Of a DNA stretch of 64,000 nt, positions 1 to 10,699 are shown in pieces. How positions within the stretch are numbered: position 1 is the stretch's first letter; every line of letters begins with the position of its first letter. A program made the position numbers and the translations under genes. The notes beneath the pieces are model-generated. The model saw nothing but the letters and a program-made list of their open reading frames with translations. It did not search any database and was not told the DNA's origin. This DNA is from Diphasiastrum complanatum (taxonomy: Eukaryota > Streptophyta > Lycopodiopsida > Lycopodiales > Lycopodiaceae): assembly GCA_029204225.1 (NCBI GenBank), contig CM055099.1, positions 48,658,141 through 48,722,140 on the forward strand. Reading direction: 5' to 3'.

Positions 1-1260
1 ACTGTTTTGAAGATATAACTGCATGGTCGACTCTGAGTGTCTCTGGTGCCTAATTTGCTTGATCTTGGTGATTGATCTGAAAGAATGAATCAAAAACATT
101 CGCAGCATCATGGAAATGATTGGATCAATTTTTAGGGGATTGGGGTTCAAGGGTCCTAGGCTCTTAGGTATCTTAAAAATTTCATCTAGCCCTAGGAGAT
201 TGGAATCATCAAACATATCCATGAACGCTTGTGTATTTGGTGAAATTGCTCGAGTTTGTGGGGGCTTGGGTAGCTGTGATTGGAATGGTGGCTCCAATGG
301 TCACAGACTAACCTTGTGAGGAAGCTAAGGCGAGGAAAGCATCAGTGGATTGGAGATAGGCAGTTTAGTGCGAGTTGCAGCAGGGGGTGTAAGCGCAACT
401 AAAGCTGTTTGCCTAGTACGGCAACATGACATGGGAGGCGAGTCAGGAATGATGATTTCGTTGCGTACACGACGACAACTATCAGAACTCGAGGCTTGAT
501 GTGAAGGCTCGGTAGGTGTGTCTTCATACACAGATAGTACTGAGGCAGAAACAAAGCCATGGATTCTATTATCGAGGTAGGAGGCGGAAAGGAGGGACAA
601 AAGTGGACCAGTCGCGATCTATTGCTTGGTATTGCTTTTAATGGCCCGCTTGAGCTCACCAAATACTATCTTGAACCAGTTATAGGGTTCTCTTATCAAA
701 CTTGTAGTTGGACTCTACTATGCGATGTAGGATCTGAGAAGAGATGTGCTCCTTCTTGACGTTGCCAACCATCAGAAAGTTGTTCAGTAGTTGTGCAGCG
801 GCATAGATAGTAGGATATCGAATGCATTCTAGCAAATAGCCATCATTGGCCCAATAGAGTTCATTGGTCGTATCTAGGAATGGCTTTATGATATTCTTTG
901 CATGCTTGTGGTTCGGTGATGGTTGATTTCTAGAAGTGCTACCTATGGCGGCAAGTGCGGCCTCAGTTATGCGCACCTTGTGGGTAGCAGTCCCTGGTAG
1001 GTGATGTAGAACTTGGTCTTGGGCTCGAACCAGGTACTAAAGGCCATAGCAATGAAGTCCATATTAATTCTTCATGAAAATGTGTGCTCGTAGATCCCCA
1101 TTGCGATGAGAAAAGGCTTAGCAAGGTTCATCCATTGAGCCAGCATGCTTGTGCTAGGGAGTATCATGATGTCCATTCTGGTCAGAGCATATTTAGTCTC
1201 AAACCTTGTGCGAGTGATCCAGACCATGTTAGATGAAAAGAAAGACATGGACAACATAAT
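1..1260 (-). pseudogene. Decayed ORF of unknown, probably transposon-related family
   Basis: On the minus strand a protein-like reading runs from about 1257 to the window edge, broken by stops and frame changes. One frame covers 1257-1072, passes a TGA, and continues with MDFIAMAFSTWFEPKTKFYI. It shifts into the frame of 976-680, which contains ITEAALAAIGSTSRNQPSPN. The 600-325 part is Ser/Pro-rich. From about 285 to the edge another open reading contains QAFMDMFDDSNLLGLDEIF. I do not recognise the family. The amino-acid composition looks like real protein, and the location beside LTR sequence suggests a structural or accessory ORF of a retroelement. It cannot be functional as it stands. Confidence 0.4.
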
Positions 1261-1289
1261 ATCAGTGCTGGGTTCAAAAAATACCCTAA

Positions 1290-2693
1290 TAAGTCAAAAA
1301 GCTATTTAGTTGAAGCGCGAGCTCAAGATTGCTAAGCAACATGAGGCATAATCTAAAGCCGAGCTAAAGAAAACTAAACAATCTACTGAGTGTCTTGAAG
1401 TTATGTGGCGACCTTGCTGAATTCATTGACAACGGCACAGGGCCAAGTGGACAAGGTTGTCCAAGATGCAAAAACAATAGGTGTTGCTGCTAGTCGGGCA
1501 ATTGGATATGGCTACACTTGAACGAGAGCCCCTTCAAGGTGAATTGGATGCGACCACCATTGAATGTGATTCTTACCTCCAGACACAAGTACCTGATTGT
1601 CCAGTCTCATCGGATGACATCCGTTACTTGTTCGATAGTTGAAACCTACCAAACTTCATTGGTAGGATTTCAAGAAGAATTTGATAAACCCAGATGTATG
1701 GCATCGACTGAACTGGAAAAGGCACAAGCAATAATCAAAGATTATGAAAAGGCAGCCGCTCAAGTTTTGGAAGCCGAGCCTCAAATTCCAATTCATGTGA
1801 TGCCACAGTTCTTGCCTCAGCACCAAGATCAGAGAGGCTTGGATACAGGTTTGGGTGGGCCAGAAATACAAGATATACTAGATGACCAGGCTACTGGCTA
1901 CTTCAAGGCCCAGGCCATTGTTTCAGAAACCGATCACCATCGAGGACCAAATTCAAGCGTTTCTACAACAACATCCACATGAGTCCTCGGGGGGTGGATG
2001 GGTAATTAAATTCAAGACCTCTGAAATAGAGGATGGCAAAAATCTAGACAAACTACCAGCATTGGGAGAGCAATTGACATGGAGAACAATTGTATTTGAG
2101 AAAACTCCAGATTTCATCAAGAGTTATGTTGCCAGCCCTCGCCAACTACGGGTAGATCTGTATTATTTGTCGAAAACAAGAAGAAATGAATGGAAAGATT
2201 TGGGGATTCCATTGGACCAAATCACAATCCATACCCCAAATTGGCCCATGATCCAACAAGTTTACAACTGGCAAATATCAATGGATTTTTACCGTGCTTT
2301 ACAATTTTATGCGACAGAGTATAGACATTCACCAACTCCGACCATTATGCAATTTGTGCTTTTTGCAAACAATTTGACAATGTTGGCATGCGTAGTAACA
2401 CGTTGGGACGATTGCCTTCCTCAATTGTCTTTCGATCCAAATCTCCCGATGGCGTCCGACAATGTTCAACATTAATTGCCACTTGTCAAGTTATATTATC
2501 GTGTTGCGAGGTTGGGCGGAATGTGGGAATCTAGATTTACAGCATGGACCACTTCAAAATGGATTGTCGAGGCAAATAAGTGCTTCTTACTGCACAAACA
2601 AGATTTCAATACCACACGCCTGGAATTCATGGAGAAGGTGCAGCACCATCTAATCAAGGTACGACGTGAGGCTAATCAGATTCCAAAGTAATA
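1290..2693 (+). pseudogene. Decayed ORF immediately upstream of an LTR, unknown function
   Basis: A plus-strand reading of roughly 430 codons shows a charged, helix-like start (about 1300-1395), a Glu/Ala/Gln-rich middle (ELEKAQAIIKDYEKAAAQVL near 1700-1760) and a long open part from about 1882 to 2475. That part contains WRTIVFEKTPDFIKSYVASP and DLYYLSKTRRNEWKDLGIPL. After one stop it resumes to 2691 (frame of 2476). At least three frame changes or stops break it. It ends about 45 bp before the LTR at 2740, the position of the extra 3' ORF in Athila-type Ty3/gypsy elements. That placement is the only functional clue. No known domain is visible. Confidence 0.4.
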
Positions 2694-2725
2694 AATCTCG
2701 CAAGGTGTCATGGAACCGCCACCAA

Positions 2726-3410
2726 TTTTGGTGGGGGGTACTATTGGAGAGTTTGTGGATATCGAGGCAACCCTAACCCTACTTAATAAGTGAGAGGGAT
2801 TTGGCACCCTATGTGTGTAAGTCCAACTCGATGATCACATAGTTATTTGATAAATAGGAAGTCAATAAAAGGACTTTGGGCCTTTTTGCGAGACTTTTAA
2901 TGTCGCAGGGCCTAAATGTCAAGTTAATGAATAAAATAGGGATTCCCACCAAATTTCAATTTCAAATTGGGTCCTCTAATTAATGCAAGATTTTCCCACT
3001 CTTTTTACTTTTGAATGGGCCAATAGGATTTTGAGGCCAAGGCCCTCCTCTCCACTATAAAGAGAGGCCTACTCGAGCTTGTAAACCATGTCCTCTCTTC
3101 ATTTCAAATACAAGCGGTTGAGCCTCTTATGAAATGGATTATGAATGTCCTTGTTCTCTATCTCTTTTCTTCCTTCTCTCATGCTTTTGTTGTATTTGCT
3201 AATTGTTAGATCTGAATGTTATTGGGATTGTATATTCTTATGCTTTTTGTGAGAGAGAAAGGGAGAAGGAGAGAGAGAAGCAAGTATCTATCTTATTGTG
3301 GGTTGTAGTGTTAATTGGTTTAAGGTTAATGGATGTAGTGTTAATCTGTAGTGTTAATGGATCTTAGAGTTAAATGTGAATCATCTATGCATGTTGGATT
3401 TTGATTTATG
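2726..3410 (+). mobile_element. Polypurine tract and LTR (family 1), right end uncertain
   Basis: A G-rich tract (GGTGGGGGG, from 2730) precedes TATTGGAG at 2740, a decayed TGTTGGAG LTR start. About 225 bp from here match the reverse complement of 44835-45062, whose copy does begin TGTTGGAG. A TATA-like CTATAAAGAGAGG lies at about 3053, where a promoter in the LTR U3 region would be expected. The right boundary is not defined; 3410 is a guess. Confidence 0.55.
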
Positions 3411-3529
3411 CTATCGCTCTCATGGGATCGAACCTCCGCGTGATGACTAACTTCATCTCCTTGATGCTTGTGTGCCTGGATCTTGGGTTGAGGATAGAAT
3501 AGGAAATAAAGCCACTACAATCGAAAATC

Positions 3530-3958
3530 AACATGTGGTTATGTTTTCATCATGATAGGTGGTGCTATTAGTTGGGCAAGCATGAAGCAAAAATCAGTGG
3601 CCCTTTGATCAACTGAGGCCGAGTATGTTGGAATATGTCAAGCTATAAAAGAATACATGTGGATAAAGAACTTATTTGAAGAGATTGGAGCACAAGTTGG
3701 AGACATTAAGCTCTATAATGACAATCAAGGTTGCAAAAATGGAGATTCCATATAAGAAGCAAACACATAAGACTTTAGTATCACTATATACAAGATCTTC
3801 TACAAAAGGGGTCTATTAGCCTACATTGTTGTCCCACAAAAGAGATGACAGTAGATCTCTTAACCAAACCACTAACTAGAGATAGGTTCACGATGCTTAG
3901 AAATATGATGGGTGTTAACTTTGTGCATAAGTCACTTGATTTGAATTGAATGAGAGAT
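3530..3958 (+). pseudogene. Ty1/copia RNase H and pol C-terminus, decayed
   Basis: The plus-strand translation gives GAISWASMKQKSVAL, a stop, then STEAEYVGICQAIKEYMWIK. This is the diagnostic region of Ty1/copia RNase H (usually SLSSTEAEYVA). A reading related to LYNDNQGC follows, then frame breaks, then the usual tail that ends in ...LTKPL. The rest of pol is missing upstream. The fragment runs into a purine-rich stretch and an LTR start at 3959, so this is the 3' end of a copia element. Confidence 0.7.
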
Positions 3959-4310
3959 TGTTGGTAAAAAATAAGCAATTCAACCAAGATCATTAGGAGT
4001 AGATTTGCTATTAATCAGGTAGTCAAACAAAGATGGCATATCAGGCGTTAGTATAGCTTTTTGGTCTTCTTGGCATGTACTTATCTCTTTTGAATAAATG
4101 AAGATGATGCATAGATAGTAGTCACACTTTTGGATTCAAAATCTGCTTGCTTTGAGTTAGTTGCTTAAGGATTGTCTATGATTGGCAAATAGCGTTCCTT
4201 TCATATTGCTTGCTCGATCTCCTAACATTGTTGTCACAGGTCTATTATACTTACAATTATCTCATAACTTTTTGTTCTCTTCTACTTGTGAGTAGAATAC
4301 TTGTTGTCAG
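3959..4310 (+). mobile_element. Probable 3' LTR of the copia remnant
   Basis: TGTTGG follows the purine-rich GAATGAGAGAT directly downstream of the copia pol tail, as a 3' LTR should. No second copy was found in the window to set the right end, so that boundary is approximate. Confidence 0.4.
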
Positions 4311-4650
4311 TTTCATCTATCTCTATTGGAAAGTGGTAATAAATGATTTGTTTCTGTTTTATGGCCTAATAACAGAGAATTAGATCAGATCTTTTCATAT
4401 GTTGAATAGCTTTTGATTTTGTCTTGCTTTGGTAGAGTTATCTTCATCAGACTAGAAATTTTGTGTAGAATTGGCTACAAATTTGACATTTGTTTTTGTG
4501 CATCTTCTATTGTGCCTAGATCTATATTTAGAATTACTTTAGATCTTAAATTTTGATAGTTTCTTGTCAATTCAGCACATAGATCGAGAGAAACATAGTG
4601 GTCAATAAGTACGAAGACAACGGAGCACAAAAGTAGATTGATTATATCAT

Positions 4651-4735
4651 GTACAAGCCTTCTTAACAAGTAGGCCATATGTGCCGCGTTTTCATGCAAC
4701 CTTAGTACAAGCCTTCTTAACAAGTAGGCCATATG
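4651..4735. repeat. 31-bp direct repeat, two copies 54 bp apart
   Basis: A 31-bp word starting GTACAAGCCTTCTTAACAAG occurs at 4651-4681 and again at 4705-4735 with no mismatch seen. Confidence 0.85.
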
Positions 4736-5315
4736 AGCCCTTTTAGGCAGTTGCAACAACATGGCTATTAATTTAACCTTAGTAAACTAGTGAATCCTTC
4801 TATTAGCTAGTCCTAGTAAATAAATATGCTACCTCTGAATTGAAACCCACAATGCTTCTTGATATGTACCCCCACAAACTTGAGAATGACGTCTTGGCAC
4901 GTATTGAAATTTGAACCCAATATATCATGATCATGGATGGCATGTTCCGTGCCTTTTGCATTTGTCTTTTGAGGTGTCATTTGGTGTATGCATCACTTTG
5001 TGTTTCCATACTCAGGCTTGAATATTGCTCAATTAGCTGCAAGAGTACAGCCCAGTCACGCCTTCCTGCCAGCCTGCTTGTAAATCATACCACCAATTCC
5101 TACTCTTCTCACATACATTGTAATAAATTTGATAAATGTGCATCTCATCACATATCTACAGCTGCCTCATGCTATGCCTCTCATGACATCTCTACAGTTG
5201 CCTTTTATGCTATAGCTTGAAAAATTACCTGGTTCTAGATGATCCGTCTGTTTGAAATAGTCAGTATCGATCTATGATACAAAAACAACTGGGAAGATTA
5301 CAATAAAATTCAAAG
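4736..5315. other. 3' flank of NIP gene 1, no gene seen
   Basis: No supported coding sequence. The stretch next to 5315 is the 3' flank and probably the 3' UTR of the minus-strand aquaporin gene. I could not place a canonical AATAAA signal. Confidence 0.5.
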
Positions 5316-5717
5316 CTAGATTGATGATGGCATTGTCTTCTGATTTTTCTGGGCACGAGGGTTAAGAAGCTTAAATGACCAGGCTCCTCCCAACGCACCC
5401 AATGCAGGGCCCAGAATGTAGATCCATATCCCTGTGTAGCTATTTGATGCGATTGCTGGGCCAATGGTTCGCGCTGGGTTCATAGATGCTCCAGAAATAG
5501 GCCTATATTCAATCCCACGTGATGGAAGATCAGTCCATAACAACAATCTGATGCATAGAAAGTGCTCTGTATGGATGAAATGTACCATAGGAGAATGATG
5601 GCTTACCCTCCAAAGAGAGAATTTGCTGCAACTGTGCATGCAACAACAACTCCAGAGAAGTCTCCCACCTGCGAAAACATTCCATTACAGACTGGGAAAG
5701 AAATCGATAATTTATCC

Positions 5718-5800
<83 letters not shown>

Positions 5801-6571
5801 GACGCTCACAGAGGGATTGTTTGAAACTGCAGTGACTACAAACATGAGGATGTAGGTGAGCAAGATCTCCAGAACGAACGATCGCAAGATCCCCCCAGCT
5901 GGGTACGTGATGCCAACAGTATGTACAGGTTCCATTAGCTGCTTGAGAGCCAACGATGCGCAGGTAGAAGCTGCAACCTGTGAGAGAACGTACACAGGAA
6001 CCTGCACAGTATCGTCAGCCGAATTTTTTTATTTGCTCCATCATATATATTCAAAGAAAAGACTGTAGCAATGGGGAAGATGTGAACTTGCCTGCACCCA
6101 AGGAATCTGCTCCAGAGATGCGAATGCGAAGGTAACAGCAGGGTTCATGTGTGCTCCTGAGATATGGCCAACCGAATAGATCATCGCCAGCACCACAAGT
6201 CCAAAGATGACTGCCACACCATTGCCTGTTATTCTGCCATGCGTTTCTATGTCTACCATCGCTGCCCCGCATCCTACAAATACTAGGATGAAAGTTGAGA
6301 TCATTTCTGCAGCAGCCTGCAATCAGCGGTAGTTATATTGTGAGTATTTTCTTAACAATAGCCTGAAAATTAAGATCTTTATATTGTTCACCTTTTGAAA
6401 CAAAGAGGCATGCTCAGCTAGTTCTGGCAAGTCTTCCTTGTGGAAGTCGCTGTGAACCAGATCTAGTGAATGGTGAGGTTTGTTACTGCCAAAAGCTGGC
6501 TCGTCTTTGGGTGAAAAAGCAGTTAGGAAGCTCTGAAGCTTGGGTGACTTGTCTGAGCTATGCACCTCCAT
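5316..6571 (-). CDS. NIP-type aquaporin, gene 1 (five exons, 281 aa)
   Basis: Nodulin-26-like intrinsic protein, a membrane channel of the MIP family. NIPs conduct small uncharged solutes such as glycerol, boric acid, silicic acid or metalloids. Exons, 5' to 3' on the minus strand, are 6571-6392, 6316-6092, 6001-5810, 5668-5607 and 5502-5316. All join in frame to 846 nt including TAG. Both pore motifs are present: [11 protein letters not shown] (NPA 118-120) and SGASMNPAR (NPA 228-230). Aligning on these gives an aromatic/arginine filter of F98, S216, A225 and R231. This differs from the common NIP classes W-V-A-R, G-S-G-R and A-I-G-R, so substrate cannot be inferred. Intron 2 starts GCAAGT (a GC-AG intron), and intron 3 holds a long (GA)n tract. 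The first ATG is kept because the paralogue starts at the same place (MEVHSSDKS / MEVQSSDKS). No break was seen; the gene looks intact. Confidence 0.93.
5721..5797. repeat. (GA)n microsatellite in NIP intron 3
   Basis: About 77 bp of uninterrupted GA lie inside intron 3 (5669-5809) of NIP gene 1, close to the 5' splice site on the coding strand. The paralogous intron (20125-20211) has only a few GA units at the matching place. Confidence 0.97.
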
Positions 6572-6735
6572 TTCCGTTCCAGAGGTTTTTGTGACCCTGT
6601 CAATCGCTTTCAGGATTGAATGTCCAACACTGCCAATTTGTTCAAATCAGCTATTTCAGTAGGAGCACATTTTTAGCAGTAGAAACACCTCAGAACTAAA
6701 GCAGTGAAGGATTGACAAGAAACCCACCTTTGCCT
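6572..6735 (-). other. Probable 5' UTR with a possible leader intron, NIP gene 1
   Basis: The sequence upstream of the ATG is recognisably shared with gene 2. On the minus strand a shared GGCAAAGGTGGGTTTCTTG (plus 6718-6736; about 21232-21250 in gene 2) looks like a splice donor (AAAG|GTGGGT). A candidate acceptor (TTGGCAG) lies near 6632. A leader intron is an inference that RNA reads would test. Confidence 0.3.
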
Positions 6736-6845
6736 ACAACAATATCAAAAACATGATTCATATAGCAAAGGACTACCTCTTAGAACAGAACAGTCAGAAA
6801 AGCTAGCTCCTCGCTATCACCTCTCAAGCTCTGATGGACGCACGC

Positions 6846-6870
6846 TCTATATAACTTGCTGTATATAATA
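6846..6870 (-). promoter_or_regulatory. TATA-like promoter elements of NIP gene 1
   Basis: TATATA at 6848-6853 (minus TTATATAG) and a second TATATA-like site at 6862-6869 lie about 280 bp upstream of the ATG. The block CTCTATATAAC is preserved upstream of gene 2 (21421-21431). That block and a nearby shared word (ACCTCTCAAG) support a conserved core promoter. Confidence 0.5.
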
Positions 6871-6944
6871 CGCTCTCGTGCCCTATATGATACGCGCGAC
6901 CGCGCAGAGCCAAAACTCCGAATAATTCAGTACTTGATAAGCTA

Positions 6945-7165
6945 ATTGCCATCTTCAATTGCTGGCCTCAACTCTCATCTCTCAACCATTGTTGAGAGTG
7001 CTCTCTTTCTTGTCTTATTTCTAAGTTTTGATAGCAAGAGAATGCTCTCTTTGTTTTATTGCAATGTTTTTAGACATGCATCATCCTGGTCTTTCATGCC
7101 ATTAAGGATGGCATATACCTCAGCCCCTTGCATCCACTTCAAGGCTCAATATAACCCTTACCAAT
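6945..7165. repeat. Duplicated upstream flank (copy 1)
   Basis: This segment resembles 22300-22435 upstream of NIP gene 2. Both carry CAACTCTCA, a CTCTCTTT block, and then ATGGCATATACCTCA followed by CCACTTCAAGG. It marks the NIP duplication as extending beyond the promoter. Confidence 0.6.
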
Positions 7166-7800
7166 AAGTGAGTGTGCTCACCTTGTATTATTTTTAACTT
7201 TGGCTTCCCATAATATGGGTTTGGATACTTTAACATTTTATTTTAAATACTTTAATCTTCTTGTTTGATCATGGGTTTTCTTATCATTTTTAATAAAATC
7301 TTTGGAGGTGTCGGTTGAATATTTTAACACTAACTAGGTCCGGTATTACACTTATTTTATTTGTTTGATATCACACAAATATTATTTTAAGCATGTTTAC
7401 ATATTGGTGCATGGTGTCAATCTACCTTGAGTACAGGAAAAGCAATAGCAGCCACGGATTAACCCAGATGTAAATGAATATAATTGTTTTCGAGCTCACA
7501 CATTTCTTTAAATGTAGTGTGCATTCAATGAAACTTGACTACATGACCTTTTATTATGCAATATGCACATGACCTAAAAGGCCAATACTCATTAGAGGAG
7601 TTCTAAATATAAAAAAGATCTTTTTTATATTTTTTCTCAAATTTTGCTTACACATGGACCAATCAAAACACTCAAATTTAAAATCTACGTAACGTAGCTC
7701 ATTAGAATTGAAAAAAAAAGTTTTTTAGTATTGTTATAATTCGGCGTCGGGGGCAACCCGCAAGCATGACATGTTATTCATAGTATAATATGCAATTATC
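7166..7800. other. AT-rich intergenic sequence
   Basis: I see no coding sequence, element end or clear repeat here. Confidence 0.5.
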
Positions 7801-7807
7801 ATTAAAA

Positions 7808-7890
7808 ATAGCATAACTTTTTAACTGTAGTTTCGATTGCAATCAAAATTATATCGTTGGAAAGCGCTCGACGAGAGCTTTTCAATAGTA
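7808..7890. repeat. Dispersed repeat with small hairpin (copy 1)
   Basis: Matches 13932-14012. Both share GCATAACTTTT and then TTGGAAAGCGCT followed by CGACGAG or TGACGAG and an inverted GCTTTTCAA or CACTTTCCAA. A short stem-loop can form at 7857-7885. Confidence 0.6.
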
Positions 7891-7959
7891 CCCTACATGC
7901 CTACTTCCAAGCAACCGTTCAAAAGTTATGGCTGGTCAAATTTTTCAAAAAAGTCAAAT

Positions 7960-8026
7960 ATCGCTCTTGTGCGCGAATAGAGTACCCTCTCAGTGAGAGG
8001 GTGCTCTATCCGCACACAAGAGAGAT
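7960..8026. repeat. Near-perfect inverted repeat, about 29-33 bp arms
   Basis: CTCTTGTGCGCGAATAGAG (from 7964) pairs with CTCTATCCGCACACAAGAG (to 8022). The centre CCCTCTCAGTGAGAGGG is also self-complementary. Only a few mismatches were seen, so the whole segment could fold into one long hairpin, as a short foldback or MITE-like element would. Confidence 0.85.
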
Positions 8027-9300
8027 ATAGTAGCAATTGTAGTATTTGCAAATTTCCAGCAATGGCAGCTGTGAAAGAAGGGCCGATGGTGATGGCGTTC
8101 TTGTATGGATTCTGTATATGCTTTTCAGCTTGAGAATAAATAGTTTTCAGTGTATCAGGCTACGTCTCTTGTAGATCCAGCAACCAGTGAATTCAATTGC
8201 CAAGAAATCATTGTCAGATGTCTGACGATTCTGCGCTTGTCTTCTTGTCTATTCTGCGCCTGTCTTCTATGTTCGCTAAGATGGCGGTACCTTAAGCAAG
8301 AAATGCTAAATCTCATTGTTCTGATCAGTTAACCGAGAAGGAGGCTAACAGAGTCATGGAGGAGATGTGGACCGAGCCAAGGAAGAAGTATTCTGGAGGA
8401 AAGAATTTGGACTGAGTGTTTGAGGAGCGAGGGGAGGTTGCGTGGGTAGCCGAGTAGTCCAAGGGGGTTATTTTGGCCTTAGTTAGGTTAGGGATAAGTT
8501 ATTTTGGGATTGTAGGTAGGTAGGGTTAGGTAGTTTAGGTTTTTTCTTTTTTAATATTAAACTTCAAATTGAAGAAAGCAATAGAATTTACAAGGAAAAT
8601 GAAATTTCATAGTTGAAAATTTGAAGTGCTTCTCTCTCCCTTGGAAAAATCCAACAAAAAATTTTCAGATTTTTGGCAATTCAGACCCATCTCCACTAAT
8701 TTAATCATAACTGCCTCAATATTGATCCAAATCACAAAAAACTAGTACCTTTGAAAAGCTAACAACAAGCTTTATTAGTTCATAGGATCAGATCAATGAT
8801 TGAATTTTATTTGGTAAGTAAAATTAACCACAAAACAGGCCTGAAATTTTTGAAGGTAGAAAAATAGTAAAACTAGAGCTACAAATCAAGATTTGTCATA
8901 ACTTTTACCCGCCATATGGATCAGATCAAAGCTAAGACAATGCTCTAAAATTCTATGTATAGAAACTTGAGATTAAAACTCAAATTAAATCTGAAAAATT
9001 CAAATCAAATAAAGTGAAATTTCTAATCACCTATGTTGATAGCTTTTGGGAAAAGTGCAATAACTTTTGCATCTCTTATCCAAATGCCTTGCAAATTGGC
9101 GAAAATGAAAGCTAAAAACAAAGCTTTACAAAGCTATGGAATCAAATTAAAAATTAAAATAACGAAATTGAATGTCAAAAATGGATCAGAACAGACCTAA
9201 AAAATTCAAAGTTAGAAATTAGCAAAATGAAAGCTAGAAATGCAATAAACTTATCAAATCTAATGAAATTCACATAGAATCATCATGAATTTAGGATCTA
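8027..9300 (-). other. Non-coding leader downstream of a minus-strand primer-binding site
   Basis: The position directly 3' (minus strand) of the primer site at 9302-9313 makes this the leader of an LTR element. It is A-rich with no supported coding. Around 8340-8440 a short plus-strand reading (EANRVMEEMWTEPRKKYSGG) looks protein-like but is not recognised. Confidence 0.35.
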
Positions 9301-9301
9301 T

Positions 9302-9313
9302 GCTCTGATACCA
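9302..9313 (-). other. LTR-retrotransposon primer-binding site (initiator-Met tRNA)
   Basis: The minus strand reads TGGTATCAGAGC, complementary to the 3' end of plant initiator methionine tRNA. An LTR would therefore lie to the right, ending near 9318-9320 on the minus strand (..ATGACA). Confidence 0.65.
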
Positions 9314-9315
9314 AG

Positions 9316-10289
9316 AAATGTCATGTGCCAAATAGTTAGCCCTTGTTAAGTATTGTTTAAACTAGATTGGGCCCTTGTTGGCCTATTATCCATATTAATT
9401 ACTTGGGAGGGCCTAACGAGGGAACCGCCTTGTTCTTAAGGCTAATAGCTCCTTTTGGGCCTACAAAGCTTACAACGGATATTCTAATGCGTTGATAAGC
9501 ACTGATGTACTAGCTATACATGACACTCAACTCATTCGGCACCTTCAACGACTGTTGACTATCATTAGTCAAAATGGAGCTCATCATTTGCTCTATACAT
9601 TGCAGACTATGTCACCGTTCACTATGCAGTAACTGCATCACTTAATGACTCTTAACGCACACAATTGCAACCTTCACGACCACTGCAACTGATGTGTATA
9701 TACATACAATTAATCAATAGCGAATATATGAGATGATTCATATCAGAGAAGAAGTGTCACTAATCAGTGGTAGCATGAATCAAAGTTCCTCTGTGAACTC
9801 CCTTGTATTAGACTATTTGATTCCATAGGATTAAAGATTTTAGAGAGAGTGAAGGTAATTCAAGAAGTAGAGATAGTATTCAATTTGTACCTAGCATAGT
9901 AAGATCACAACACATACTACACTACTACTGTGAACCATTCTCGGGCTCAGAATCGTGATTGTATTCACAACTATTTAATACGGATTCACTATTTTCTTAT
10001 ATGTGCTCCACTATCAAATATCTTCTAATAATTTCTCTCTCATATACTAATACTCGTTCCACGAGTCATTTGGAATATTTCACTCGAAGGAAACATGGTT
10101 GTCTTAGATGCCTAATTTTTTTTTTGCTCCCTTCACGGTTGTCTTCGACACCTACAAAGATATTCCTCTGGTCGATCCAAGTAATTGTTTGAATCAACAG
10201 ATTGGTAAAGATCCTATTCTAATTCTATGTTAAGTTTTTTCCTTGATTGAATATGGCATTTAGTTGATAAACAGTATATTCAAACACAA
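9316..10289 (-). mobile_element. Presumed LTR region right of the primer site
   Basis: By position this should hold the 5' LTR (minus) of the element primed at 9302-9313. No matching LTR copy was found in the window, so neither extent nor family can be set. No gene is visible. Confidence 0.3.
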
Positions 10290-10690
10290 TCATTCCACTT
10301 CATATAAACCCAACAAGGGGTATTTGCACATCTCCTTCTTTTCTGCTTCAGTCATCAGCAGGCACATGTCCTTCGTCAGTTTGAATCCTGGATCCATAGG
10401 CGAGTCTGTTGAGTTGCAGGCTTCCATGCCATCATACCTGTAGAGTACACTGGCTAGATATCTTTCTTGGCTTATCTCAATCCTTCTGTTTGCTCTATCT
10501 CTAGTTATCTCGACCCCGAGGAGGTAACGCACTGGATCTGAATCGGTCATGTCGAATTCCTTCGACAATAAAGACTTTGTCTCTTATAGTAACTTATTCG
10601 AATTGCTGATGATTAGAGAATCATCAATGTATAGAGCTATTATAGCATAGCTTGGGCCTCTGTGTTTGAGATAAACATTAAAGTCGGCAG
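10290..10690 (-). pseudogene. Ty1/copia reverse transcriptase fragment
   Basis: The minus-strand translation shows AIIALYIDDSLIISNSNKLL (the copia YVDD catalytic box as YIDD, near 10620). After an in-frame stop comes LLSKEFDMTDSDPVRYLLGV, then RIEISQERYLASVLYRYDGM and a CKYP end. Both sides are truncated: the N-terminal RT and the RNase H are absent. It abuts a plus-strand gypsy fragment on the right. Confidence 0.8.
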
Positions 10691-10699
10691 AATGCGATG

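Noticed and set aside
1-2693. Treating the two unknown ORFs as host genes
   Set aside because: They are broken by stops and frame changes, are on opposite strands, and the right one runs into a polypurine tract and LTR; a transposon origin is more likely.
4927-5220. 97-codon plus-strand open frame downstream of NIP gene 1
   Set aside because: No domain, biased composition, and it overlaps the probable 3' flank of the aquaporin gene.
5562-5801. Open frames with long Arg-Glu or Ser-Leu runs
   Set aside because: Direct translations of the (GA)n tract in the NIP intron. The same applies to frames at 46559-46771, 47509-47697 and 23751-23945.
9302-9313. Linking this minus-strand primer site to the copia RT at 10290-10690
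   Set aside because: For a minus-strand element the pol genes must lie left of the primer site; the RT lies right of it, so they belong to different insertions.
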